DNA from: Kiloniellaceae bacterium
GTDB lineage: Bacteria > Pseudomonadota > Alphaproteobacteria > Kiloniellales > Kiloniellaceae
Assembly (NCBI GenBank): GCA_021776145.1
Contig: JAJFGM010000349.1
Span: 1-6,124 of the forward strand
Direction of reading: 5' to 3'
Length of the DNA stretch: 6,124 nt
How positions within the stretch are numbered: position 1 is the first letter of the stretch; each line of letters opens with the position of its first letter. The notes under the pieces were generated by a model that saw only the letters and a program-made list of their open reading frames with translations, was not told where the DNA came from and searched no databases. Of this stretch, positions 1 through 6,124 are shown one piece after another. A program made the translations under genes and the position numbers.

Positions 1-8
1 ATCGAAGC

Positions 9-455
9 CTAGTTTTTCACGGACTCTTCGCAACGCGGCAGCGCAACGATATTGAACCAATAGTGCCTTAGAGCCTTCACCACATCGCATAAACCGTCAA
101 AGGTCACCGGTTTGGTAATGAAAGAACTGACACCGCTCGCATATGTCTGCGTGATGTCCTCTTGCGCCATGGATGTGGTCAACACGATAACAGGAATACA
201 GCGCAAATTTTCATCCGCCTTCATTTCCCGCAGCGCTGCCCGGCCATCCTTTTTCGGCATATTGAGGTCAAGCAGGACGACACCCGGAAATGGCTGACCG
301 CGCAGATCTTCGTATGACCCGCGGCGATACAGATAGTCCATCAAATCCTCGCCGTCCTGCACGAAGACGATCGGATTTGGCACCTTGTGTTCGTCGAATG
401 CGTCCTGGATCAGCAAAAGATCGTCCTCATCGTCATCGTCGACGAGAATCGTCAT
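9..455 (-). CDS. Single-domain response regulator, Rcp1-like receiver protein
   Basis: The 148-residue protein is a CheY-type receiver domain with no output domain. Visible hallmarks are an acidic pocket in an unusually long acidic run (residues 6-12, DDDDEDD), the phospho-acceptor Asp63 in LLDLNMPKKDG, Thr93 in VLTTS, and the Lys115-Pro116 pair. The C-terminal helix ending in HYWFNIVALP matches the tail typical of Rcp1-type regulators, the partners of phytochrome-like kinases. It should accept phosphate from the kinase encoded directly upstream and then signal by protein-protein contact in the cytoplasm; that role is inferred. The ATG overlaps the kinase stop codon as ATGA (452-455) and is preceded by a strong TGGAGG site, so the two are co-transcribed and probably translationally coupled. 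The start is well supported because the first beta strand begins immediately after it. The TAG stop is at 9-11. No DNA-binding domain or enzymatic output is present. Confidence 0.95.
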   Translation of the reverse strand: MTILVDDDDEDDLLLIQDAFDEHKVPNPIVFVQDGEDLMDYLYRRGSYEDLRGQPFPGVVLLDLNMPKKDGRAALREMKADENLRCIPVIVLTTSMAQEDITQTYASGVSSFITKPVTFDGLCDVVKALRHYWFNIVALPRCEESVKN

Positions 456-2464
456 CTAATCCTCCATTCAGTTGTTCCTTCAGATGCAGTTAAGTTGTGA
501 GTGACCGGAAGTGTGACGATAAATGTCGTGCCTTCGTCCGGGCGACCGTTTGCATCGATGCTTCCGGCATGCCGTTCGACGATCTTTCGACAGGTTGCAA
601 GTCCGATCCCGGTTCCCTCAAATTCGTTGCGGCCGTGGAGACGCTGAAAGATCGTAAAGATCTGCTCTTTGTACTTGTTGTCGAATCCAATGCCGTTGTC
701 CGAGACCGTCAATCGACAAAGGTCGCCACCGGTCTCGGGATTCTCCGCCGCGACGATTTCGCCGTCGAGATGCACAATCGGTTTGCAATCGGGTTTGGAA
801 AATTTGAGGGCATTGCCAATGAGGTTCTGAAACAGCTGCCGCATCTGCATCGCGTCCGCATCGATTGTCGGAAGCTTGCCTATAAGAACATCGGCCTCGG
901 TCTCTTCAATGCGGATCTGAAGATCCGAAATCACGCCGGCGGCGACCTCGTTCAAATCAGTCTGCTTGAACGGCTGAGCCTTGGTGGTGACGCGTGAAAT
1001 ATTGAGAAGATCGGATATCAGGGCACGCATCCGACTTGCGGCGCTGCGCATTCTTTCGAGATAGAGTTGTGCCTCCTCGGCCAAGTCATCGCCATGTTTT
1101 TGCAGCAGGCGGTCACCGAAAGCCTCGATTTTCCGCAGCGGTTCTTGCAGATCGTGGGACGCGACATGCGCGAAGTCCTGAAACTCTCGGTTCGATATCT
1201 CCAGTTCTCGCGTGTATTTACGCAGACTCTGTTCGTGTTGCTCAAGATCGGTGATGTCCTGGTAGGTGGCGATCGAACCACCGTTGGGCATCGGTTCGTG
1301 CATGACGGCGATTACGCGCCCATCTCGCAGATGCTGCTTCAGGGTCGCGCGTTGGCGCAGCTTGGCATGATCCGGCCGCTCGGCGATGGCACGCGCCGCG
1401 TCTTCGTCGGTGTAATTTCCGATCGAGACACTGTACTCCATGATTTCACGCAGCTTGATGCCCGGCTTCACGATTTCTGGATCGAAACCGTACATGTCGA
1501 GATAGCGCTTGTTGCGGACCCTAAGCGTCTGCTCGTCGTCGAACATGCACAGACCCTGGACCATGTAATTCAGAGCCGTATCGAACTGGATGTTCTTTTT
1601 GCGCAGTTCCTGGGTTACCCGGAGAATTTCGAATTCGCGCTGTTTGAGCTCGCTGATATCCGACCGAATACTGACAACACCACCATCATCCGTGCGTTTT
1701 TCGTGCACGCGAATCCATCGGCCATCAGCCAGTTGCACATCATAGGGAGCATCCGGTTCATTGTGCTGCTTCACGCGCCACGCGAAGAACTCTTCCCGCG
1801 ACATTCTGCCCATATCGAAGCCGGAGCGGTCCACACCCTCGCGAAGCATCTCCACGAAGGACTTGCCCGGCGCGATCAGATCGGCGATGTGCGGGTTCAG
1901 GTCAACATACTTGCGATTGTATATGACTAGACGATCGTCGGCGTCGTAGAGGGCAAATCCGTCAGCCATCCCCTCGAGCGCATGGGTCATACGCTCGCGC
2001 GCTGTTTCCAAGAAACGCTCAGCGCCCGCATCGAAATTCAAGGTGGGGTCGCCGTCGTGCAGTTTGCAGACTGTCTCGACAAGCGTTCCGTTTTCTTGGC
2101 AATTGCGCGTAATTCGCAGCTCGCGGCCGCTTGAGGTCACGAACTTGAAGGTGTGAGCCCTTCCAGGTTTGAGATCGCGCGCGATGAGACCCAAACGCTT
2201 TTCAATATCTTCGGCGCTCGCGCCACGACGCTCGAGCTTGACCCGGACCAGATCCGCAAGAGGTGTACCCGGTTGGATGTCGTCCGGTTGATAGTCGAAA
2301 AGGCTGGCGTAGTGCCGGTTGCAGTTCACCAGGGCAAGATTCGAATCGAAGAGCGCGAGACCGACCGCGGCCCCTTCTATGAGGTCGGGCAAGCCCCCGG
2401 ATTGCGCTAGCGGAATTCTCGCAAGCGCGTCGTACAGCTCTTTTTGGATAGTAGCACTGTCCAC
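452..2464 (-). CDS. Soluble multi-PAS sensor histidine kinase
   Basis: This 670-residue kinase has no membrane segment or signal peptide, so it should sense a cytoplasmic cue. Three PAS modules of the PAS_7 type lie at roughly 28-135, 160-272 and 296-408; each repeats a G-x-x-hydrophobic-[FY]-D strand followed by an Asn/Arg/Tyr motif (CNRHY, YNRKY, RNKRY). A helical linker (about 408-428) leads to the HisKA dimerisation domain with phospho-acceptor His437 in ASHDLQEPLRKI, the H-box style of phytochrome-like kinases. The ATPase domain shows the N box (QNLIGNALKFSK, 546-557), G1 (DNGIGF, 589-594), an F box (IFTIFQRL) and G2 (GTGIGL, 617-622). All catalytic elements look intact. GAF and PHY domains are absent, so it is not a phytochrome; no ligand can be named. 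The start is GTG at 2464: an in-frame TAA lies eight codons upstream (2486-2488), no other start codon intervenes, and the ribosome site is weak. The receiver gene overlaps its end. Confidence 0.94.
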   Translation of the reverse strand: MDSATIQKELYDALARIPLAQSGGLPDLIEGAAVGLALFDSNLALVNCNRHYASLFDYQPDDIQPGTPLADLVRVKLERRGASAEDIEKRLGLIARDLKPGRAHTFKFVTSSGRELRITRNCQENGTLVETVCKLHDGDPTLNFDAGAERFLETARERMTHALEGMADGFALYDADDRLVIYNRKYVDLNPHIADLIAPGKSFVEMLREGVDRSGFDMGRMSREEFFAWRVKQHNEPDAPYDVQLADGRWIRVHEKRTDDGGVVSIRSDISELKQREFEILRVTQELRKKNIQFDTALNYMVQGLCMFDDEQTLRVRNKRYLDMYGFDPEIVKPGIKLREIMEYSVSIGNYTDEDAARAIAERPDHAKLRQRATLKQHLRDGRVIAVMHEPMPNGGSIATYQDITDLEQHEQSLRKYTRELEISNREFQDFAHVASHDLQEPLRKIEAFGDRLLQKHGDDLAEEAQLYLERMRSAASRMRALISDLLNISRVTTKAQPFKQTDLNEVAAGVISDLQIRIEETEADVLIGKLPTIDADAMQMRQLFQNLIGNALKFSKPDCKPIVHLDGEIVAAENPETGGDLCRLTVSDNGIGFDNKYKEQIFTIFQRLHGRNEFEGTGIGLATCRKIVERHAGSIDANGRPDEGTTFIVTLPVTHNLTASEGTTEWRIR
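461..466 (-). promoter_or_regulatory. Ribosome binding site of the receiver gene
   Basis: On the minus strand this reads TGGAGG, five bases before the ATG at 455. It lies inside the last codons of the kinase gene. A near-consensus site at ideal spacing fixes the start of the receiver gene and explains how it can be translated efficiently despite the ATGA overlap. Confidence 0.85.
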
Positions 2465-2638
2465 CCGATTTCCCGACCTATTGGTTTATCGAAGTTTGCC
2501 GCAGGGCCGCAAATATTTGGTAAACGCAGGATCTTAATCTCAGATTTTGCTCGGCAACCCAACGTCAGCCGGGACATGGGTTTGGACGCTGGAGACACAC
2601 TCCCTTGTTCGGCCTATTTCCACGCCGCTTTTGGTGGA

Positions 2639-2749
2639 TATATTAACGGCCGAAATATTAAGCATCAGTTGATTTGACTTAAACGAGCGTTGGAATCCTC
2701 GCGTATAAAAGATAAAAATCATATAACTTGTTCAACAGTATATTAACGG
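2639..2749 (+). repeat. Direct repeat pair TATATTAACGG, 100 bases apart
   Basis: The identical 11-mer TATATTAACGG occurs at 2639-2649 and again at 2739-2749, exactly 100 bases start to start. The second copy runs directly into the GGAGG motif ahead of the transporter-like gene. Paired identical sites in a divergent promoter region could be regulator binding sites, but chance is not excluded in AT-rich DNA. Confidence 0.5.
2690..2718 (+). promoter_or_regulatory. Candidate sigma-70-type promoter for the transporter-like gene
   Basis: TTGGAA (2690-2695) and TAAAAA (2713-2718) are separated by 17 bases and each match the vegetative consensus at four of six positions. The stretch is AT-rich and lies about 60-85 bases before the start codon. 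Other -10-like strings nearby (TATAAA at 2704, TATAAC at 2722) have no partner at proper spacing; TTGACT at 2674 is 24 bases from TATAAA, which is too far. This is a tentative call. Confidence 0.25.
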
Positions 2750-2775
2750 AGGAAGACTAAGATTATTTCCTGTCC
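2748..2775 (+). promoter_or_regulatory. Displaced Shine-Dalgarno within a possible hairpin
   Basis: GGAGGAA (2748-2754) is a near-perfect ribosome site, but GGAGG ends 23 bases before the ATG at 2776, far beyond normal spacing. No ATG, GTG or TTG lies at a suitable distance. The site can pair with TTCC (2767-2770) and, after a two-base bulge, TCC (2773-2775), forming a 7-pair hairpin with a 12-base loop that ends directly at the start codon. This could restrict initiation; alternatively the motif serves a tiny leader frame with a rare ATT start at 2762, ending at the TAA at 2783-2785. Confidence 0.35.
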
Positions 2776-3783
2776 ATGGCGCTAAGAGAAACCCCTTATA
2801 CAATGCAACGCTTTTTTACGAACGCATCCGGCGTGTCTGTCACGGTAATGTTGGGATTGGCAGTCTGTGCGGGTGTCGTTTTGCCCGAGGTTTCCGAGTT
2901 TACGGCGCCCTATGTCTTCCCCGCCCTATTCCTGCTCCTGACTTTTTCGCTGTCTTTGGTAACGGATCGGCCGATAGCCATCCTGACCAAACCGGACCCG
3001 GCGGTCTGGGGTATCATGCTGTGGCAGATGGCCTTCATTCCGTTGCTCATCATACTGACCGGCTGGGCGCTCGATTTGCCACCCGACATTCACTTGATGC
3101 TGTTGGCGACAGCCGTGTCAGGGACCGTATTTGTGGCGCCGACAATTGCGCATCTTCTGAAACTCAACAGCCGTTTGCCGATTAACGGCATGGTCCTGTC
3201 GACATTCCTGATGCCAGCGACCCTGCTATTTTTCGGAAAAGCGCTCGAAGGAGACGGCCTGAATATTTCGATATCGCTTTATCTGTCCCGCGTCGCAATG
3301 TTCCTGATCTTGCCGCTGTTCCTGTCGGTGCTGATCAATCGCGTCATCAAGGCACTCCCTCGAAGCGGTTCGCCGGCGATTCTTTCTGCCCTGAAATTCG
3401 GCGCGATCGGTTCACTGCTGGTCTTTGGCGTTGGCATCATGGACGGCGTCGCCGCCAAAATCGAAACCGACCCCGACCGCGTGCTGCAGTTCCTTGCGGT
3501 TGCTGTCAGTTTTGCGCTTGCTACGGTCTGCGGCACCATTGCCTTGTTCTGGGCCATGGGCCGGGAACTCACGATCGCGGCAACCATCTTAAGCGCCCAT
3601 CGCAATGTCGGCCTGACCTATGCACTCATCGGGACGGCCGCCGGCCAAGACTTTGCAATCTACGTCGCAATCTCGCTGGTCCCGTTGGTCCTCTCGCCCC
3701 TGGTGATTCACCTCTTATGTGCAATCAAACCACACACCGCCGCCGAGCCGGCTTCGCATGTGGCTGACCTGCCCCAGACATAA
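2776..3783 (+). CDS. BASS-like (bile acid:sodium symporter superfamily) integral membrane protein
   Basis: The 335-residue protein is hydrophobic along its length, with about ten predicted inner-membrane helices (near 18-37, 44-62, 75-97, 105-127, 133-155, 168-189, 203-222, 237-260, 264-286, 290-316). Ten helices and this length fit the BASS fold. The strongest family-like feature is SAHRNVGLTYALIG (273-286), which resembles the polar RN-containing crossover segment of bacterial BASS proteins, followed by a helix rich in Pro and Leu. The family couples uptake of organic anions to sodium; the substrate here cannot be read from sequence. The ATG at 2776 is the first start after an in-frame TAA at 2758-2760, but a second ATG at 2803 (Met10) would also keep every helix, and the only good ribosome site is 23 bases upstream of the first. 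The gene is alone on its strand, divergent from the kinase and convergent with the next gene. The polar C-terminal tail is about 15 residues. Confidence 0.75.
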   Translation: MALRETPYTMQRFFTNASGVSVTVMLGLAVCAGVVLPEVSEFTAPYVFPALFLLLTFSLSLVTDRPIAILTKPDPAVWGIMLWQMAFIPLLIILTGWALDLPPDIHLMLLATAVSGTVFVAPTIAHLLKLNSRLPINGMVLSTFLMPATLLFFGKALEGDGLNISISLYLSRVAMFLILPLFLSVLINRVIKALPRSGSPAILSALKFGAIGSLLVFGVGIMDGVAAKIETDPDRVLQFLAVAVSFALATVCGTIALFWAMGRELTIAATILSAHRNVGLTYALIGTAAGQDFAIYVAISLVPLVLSPLVIHLLCAIKPHTAAEPASHVADLPQT

Positions 3784-4072
3784 GGCCCCGACCCCGTCCC
3801 AACGGGTGGTCTCGACGGTGTCAGCAACCGACACCCCCTGCGAACGAACAAAATAGCCGCCTCCCGCCGCCACCGCGGACCGACGCATTTCGATCGGCAC
3901 AGCCGAGCGCGCGATGAATTGTCGAGGTGTGGAATCTACTGGAATATATGAAATTTCGGTTTAAGTCTCTGGGCTGGCCAAGGGTGCCGCACGACCAAAT
4001 CTCAACAGGCTGTGCTATGAGACCGCGCCTTTGCCTCCATCAGTTCCGGAGAAATCCGAAGCTTAAATCGGA
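3784..4072. other. Intergenic spacer between convergent genes
   Basis: This 289-base stretch has no convincing gene. It begins and ends with terminator-like hairpins described separately. Open frames that enter it (minus strand from 3900, plus strand from 3927) extend into antisense sequence of the flanking genes and show no recognisable protein. No repeat, tRNA or insertion-sequence end was seen. Confidence 0.7.
3790..3835 (+). terminator. Tandem hairpins after the transporter-like gene
   Basis: Six bases after the TAA stop, GACCCCGT (3790-3797) can pair with ACGG (3802-3805) and GGTC (3808-3811) around a 4-base loop, giving eight pairs with a 2-base bulge. A second stem, GGTGTC (3817-3822) with GACACC (3830-3835), follows with a 7-base loop. 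Neither is followed by a T-tract, so classical intrinsic termination is uncertain; they may instead protect the 3' end of the message. Confidence 0.4.
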
Positions 4073-4073
4073 T
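4047..4073 (-). terminator. Possible intrinsic terminator of the large receiver-PAS gene
   Basis: On the minus strand a 6-base stem ATCCGA/TCGGAT (arms 4068-4073 and 4054-4059, 8-base loop) begins at the last base of the TGA stop and is followed by TTTCTCC. Position and order match a weak intrinsic terminator, although the stem is short and the T-run is only three bases before a C. Confidence 0.4.
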
Positions 4074-6124
4074 CAACCGGCAGAGGCATTCTTCTTCGGA
4101 GGCGCGGGCGATTTTGTCGCGGTGCGAGGGCTGCGCTGGCTCGCAATCCAGGTATCCAATTCGGTGGCCGGCTGGTAGCAGATGAAGTCGACACCGAGCT
4201 CCCTGAAGAGATGACTGCCATCCCTGCTGGTCACGCCGTCGACGAGCAGGCGCGCGCCCGCAGCATGGACTCTCTTGACGTCCTTTCTACACTTGATGGG
4301 GTCGCGGAAGTAGGCCCCGAGCAAGCTGTCGTAATCCGCGGCGACAAAGGATATCCGACTCTCGCGCAGATCAAAGTCGCGGACGTCCATCTGCCGCGGC
4401 TGTATCATGCGCAGGCGCGAATAGGGACTGAGCGCGTAGGAGACCTCGATGAGGGTGTTTTTGTGTATGCTGGAAGGGATGCCCGTGATGTTGAAGACGA
4501 GGGACATTTTCACCCGCTTATTGAGGCTGCGGCACACGGTTGAGTATTCATTGAACAGGGTTTTATTTATAATGGTTGAATAATCGACTCCGACCACAAT
4601 CAGCGGAATTTTCGCAGCGCTTAGATCGTGGATGTGACGCGCGGCACTGCCCAACGCGATGCAGTCGAGGTCGGCGACTGTTTTGGGATCTTCGTCGGCC
4701 ATGTTCATGAGCTGCGTAACCCGCAAGCGCGTGTCGGGGTCAAAGTCATGCATCATGAATGCGGTGGCGCTGCGATCCGCCTTGTGAACCTCGCGCAGGC
4801 GCGTGCGGCAAGATTTGTGAATTTGCGCGAGTAAGATATTCGATTTTGCTTTAGCGCGCTTGCCGGCCTCCTCCATCTTGTGGGTAATCAAGGCGGCAAT
4901 TTGAAGCGCGTTCTCAACCTCGTCGGACGCGACATCAAGCGAATGTGCTTCAGACCTGACCTCGGCCACATCGGCCAGCTGACCCGCATCCAGACCAAAA
5001 TCGTCGAAGTCACCCTCCTCGCCGCAGCCAAGTATTTTTTGACGGATCTCGTGACTGATCGCCTGTGCCTTGAAACCGGCTTCCTGCTCGCTCAACTCAC
5101 CGAAACAAATGATGAAGTCGCCATCGCTGTTGCGCGCGTAGCTGTCGGATGGCGCAAGGCGTCTTTCGATGGTTCTCTCCGCCATTGCGAAAACCCGCTC
5201 GGCGACCTCCTGCCAGCGATCACCGAGTTCGGCCTTGATTTTCTCGATGCCGACGATTTTCACGCGGCCGGTGGCAACTTTTTTGGCCGAAGAGCCGACG
5301 CGTTTTTTCATCTTGTCGCCGAATTGGTCGTCGGGCCCGGCACCTTGTGCGGCCGCAGTAATCTCTGGCGGGTTGCCGAAAGACAAGACCCGGCAACTTC
5401 GGTTTGAAGAAAAGTCGACAAAGATCGAGCGCATGGGGACCGGCACACTGGACCCGTCCGTGCGTTGAATCGTCAGTTCTTTCTGATCGTAATCCTTATC
5501 GCTGCCAAAGGCCGCGACGTAGGCCGCAAGTTCAGTTGCCCGGTCGCCTTCGGGAAGCAGATTGGTCCAGGGTTTGCCGATCAATGCCGACTGTGGGCAA
5601 CCGACGAGTTCCGCCAGGGCCGGATTGACCAGGATGAAATTGCCATCGCCACTGGTAATGCCGAGCCCCGCATTGGCGATCGAAATGACATTCGTCAGGA
5701 GGAGTTCGGTGTATTGCCGCGCCTGATCGACCTTCTTGTTGGCCGAATTGATCAGCCTGTTGCGCTCGACCGCATAGCGGAGAATGCGCGGCATAGCGCC
5801 GTACAGACGGGGATTCTTGACAAGGAAATCCTGCGCCCCGATGCGGATCGCCTCTTGCGCGATGTCCTGGTCATCCAGCCCGGTGCAGACGATGACCGTC
5901 GCCTCGCCAGCCGCATCGACGATGGGACGGACACCCTCGAGCCCTATTGTGTCCGGCAGGGACAAATCCAGCAACACGGCATCAAAGCTACCCTTGGCCA
6001 AGCGGTCGAGCCCCAGCTTAAGATTCTCGCAATGCTCCAGCGTGATATCAGTCGCGCCGGCGTCGCTGATGGCTTCGCGCATTAGCAGCACTTCGTCGAG
6101 GTCGTCTTCGACCAACAGCGCGGT
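4073..6124 (-). CDS. Receiver-PAS protein with degenerate GGDEF and EAL-like regions (5' end outside window)
   Basis: The frame is open to the right edge; 683 residues are visible, numbered here from the first complete codon (Thr1). A TTG at 6113-6115 is not a credible start because the receiver's first strand (ALLVEDD) begins before it; probably only a few residues are missing. The receiver (1-120) has Asp53 in LLDLSLPD, Thr81 and Lys103, all intact. A helical linker precedes a PAS domain (about 140-248; GNFILVNPALAELVG). A basic linker leads to a GGDEF-like region (about 280-372) in which ELGDRWQEVAERV and YARNSDGDFIICF align with the family pattern, but GGDEF reads SDGDF. The C-terminal part (about 435-660) resembles an EAL barrel, ending LLVDGVTSRDGSHLFRELG, where an active enzyme has AEGVE; catalytic acids appear replaced. 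Cyclic-di-GMP synthesis or hydrolysis is therefore unlikely; phosphorylation-controlled binding is inferred. The tail is Pro/Ala/Lys-rich. The EAL assignment is less certain than the rest. Confidence 0.85.
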   Translation of the reverse strand, partial: TALLVEDDLDEVLLMREAISDAGATDITLEHCENLKLGLDRLAKGSFDAVLLDLSLPDTIGLEGVRPIVDAAGEATVIVCTGLDDQDIAQEAIRIGAQDFLVKNPRLYGAMPRILRYAVERNRLINSANKKVDQARQYTELLLTNVISIANAGLGITSGDGNFILVNPALAELVGCPQSALIGKPWTNLLPEGDRATELAAYVAAFGSDKDYDQKELTIQRTDGSSVPVPMRSIFVDFSSNRSCRVLSFGNPPEITAAAQGAGPDDQFGDKMKKRVGSSAKKVATGRVKIVGIEKIKAELGDRWQEVAERVFAMAERTIERRLAPSDSYARNSDGDFIICFGELSEQEAGFKAQAISHEIRQKILGCGEEGDFDDFGLDAGQLADVAEVRSEAHSLDVASDEVENALQIAALITHKMEEAGKRAKAKSNILLAQIHKSCRTRLREVHKADRSATAFMMHDFDPDTRLRVTQLMNMADEDPKTVADLDCIALGSAARHIHDLSAAKIPLIVVGVDYSTIINKTLFNEYSTVCRSLNKRVKMSLVFNITGIPSSIHKNTLIEVSYALSPYSRLRMIQPRQMDVRDFDLRESRISFVAADYDSLLGAYFRDPIKCRKDVKRVHAAGARLLVDGVTSRDGSHLFRELGVDFICYQPATELDTWIASQRSPRTATKSPAPPKKNASAG

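Larger units (their letters stand above)
2465..2775. promoter_or_regulatory. Divergent intergenic regulatory region
   Basis: This 311-base spacer separates the divergent kinase and transporter-like genes and must hold promoters for both. Its right half is visibly AT-rich compared with the flanking genes. It contains a direct repeat of TATATTAACGG (2639-2649 and 2739-2749), a perfect 10-base palindrome CAAATATTTG (2510-2519, 45 bases upstream of the kinase GTG), and a 7-base inverted repeat TTCGGCC/GGCCGAA (2608-2614 and 2648-2654) that encloses a shorter CCAC/GTGG pair. Several short open frames cross the spacer on both strands, but none has a convincing ribosome site or recognisable protein. 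I found no well-spaced consensus promoter for the kinase side; weak TTGGGT/GATTAA-like boxes on the minus strand near 2530-2560 are not convincing. Confidence 0.7.

Noticed and set aside
497..997. 166-codon open frame on the plus strand
   Set aside because: It is antisense to the kinase ATPase domain and has no independent support.
1067..1930. 287-codon open frame on the plus strand
   Set aside because: It is fully antisense to the kinase gene, which has a complete set of conserved motifs. The protein has no recognisable domain; long antisense frames are expected in GC-rich coding DNA.
2444..2677. 77-codon plus-strand frame in the divergent spacer
   Set aside because: It begins inside the antisense of the kinase start, lacks a ribosome site and has no recognisable protein features.
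2674..2709. TTGACT (2674) with TATAAA (2704) as a promoter
   Set aside because: The 24-base spacer is too long for a sigma-70-type promoter.
2540..2722. 60-codon minus-strand frame lying wholly in the divergent spacer
   Set aside because: No ribosome site precedes its ATG, the protein resembles nothing known to me, and the DNA is AT-rich regulatory-looking sequence.
3927..4178. 83-codon plus-strand frame crossing the convergent spacer
   Set aside because: Its last third is antisense to the large signalling gene, the GTG start has GAGG almost touching it rather than at normal spacing, and no family is recognisable.
5465..6085. 206-codon open frame on the plus strand
   Set aside because: It is antisense to the receiver and PAS regions of the large signalling gene and reads like low-complexity reverse-strand translation. 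The frames at 4880-5407, 4211-4543 and 4628-4834 were rejected for the same reason.
6113..6115. TTG as start of the large receiver-PAS protein
   Set aside because: Three further in-frame codons (Thr-Ala-Leu) reach the window edge and complete the first receiver strand, so the real start lies outside.

Overview
The window looks like part of a mid-to-high GC proteobacterial chromosome, most likely an alphaproteobacterium. That placement is inferred from a soluble kinase built of three PAS_7-type sensor modules, the codon bias, and the style of the signalling proteins; no rRNA or other marker gene is present to confirm it. There are four real protein genes and no sign of mobile DNA, CRISPR, tRNA or rRNA.

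Layout. Positions 9-2464 on the minus strand are a two-gene operon. It starts with a 670-residue soluble sensor histidine kinase (three PAS modules, H-box, ATPase domain; GTG start) and continues, through a 4-base ATGA overlap, into a 148-residue stand-alone receiver protein of the Rcp1 type. A divergent AT-rich spacer (2465-2775) follows. It carries two copies of an 11-base repeat exactly 100 bases apart, several inverted repeats, and a strong Shine-Dalgarno sequence placed oddly far from the next start codon. Positions 2776-3783 on the plus strand encode a polytopic membrane protein resembling the bile acid:sodium symporter (BASS) superfamily. The spacer 3784-4072 lies between convergent genes and holds terminator-like hairpins at both ends. 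From 4073 to the right edge, on the minus strand, lies a large signalling protein whose first codons are outside the window: receiver, PAS, a degenerate GGDEF-like region and a C-terminal region that reads like a decayed EAL domain.

How it fits together. The kinase and the small receiver are very probably a cognate cytoplasmic two-component pair: the receiver has no output domain, so it would act by protein contact or as a phosphate relay or sink. The large receiver-PAS protein may be another phosphorylation target, but its GGDEF and EAL signature residues are replaced, so it is more likely a binding or scaffold protein than a cyclic-di-GMP enzyme. Whether the transporter-like gene belongs to the same regulatory circuit is unknown; divergence from the kinase gene is the only link visible. 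The most unusual items are the doubly degenerate GGDEF/EAL protein and the structure of the 2465-2775 spacer.
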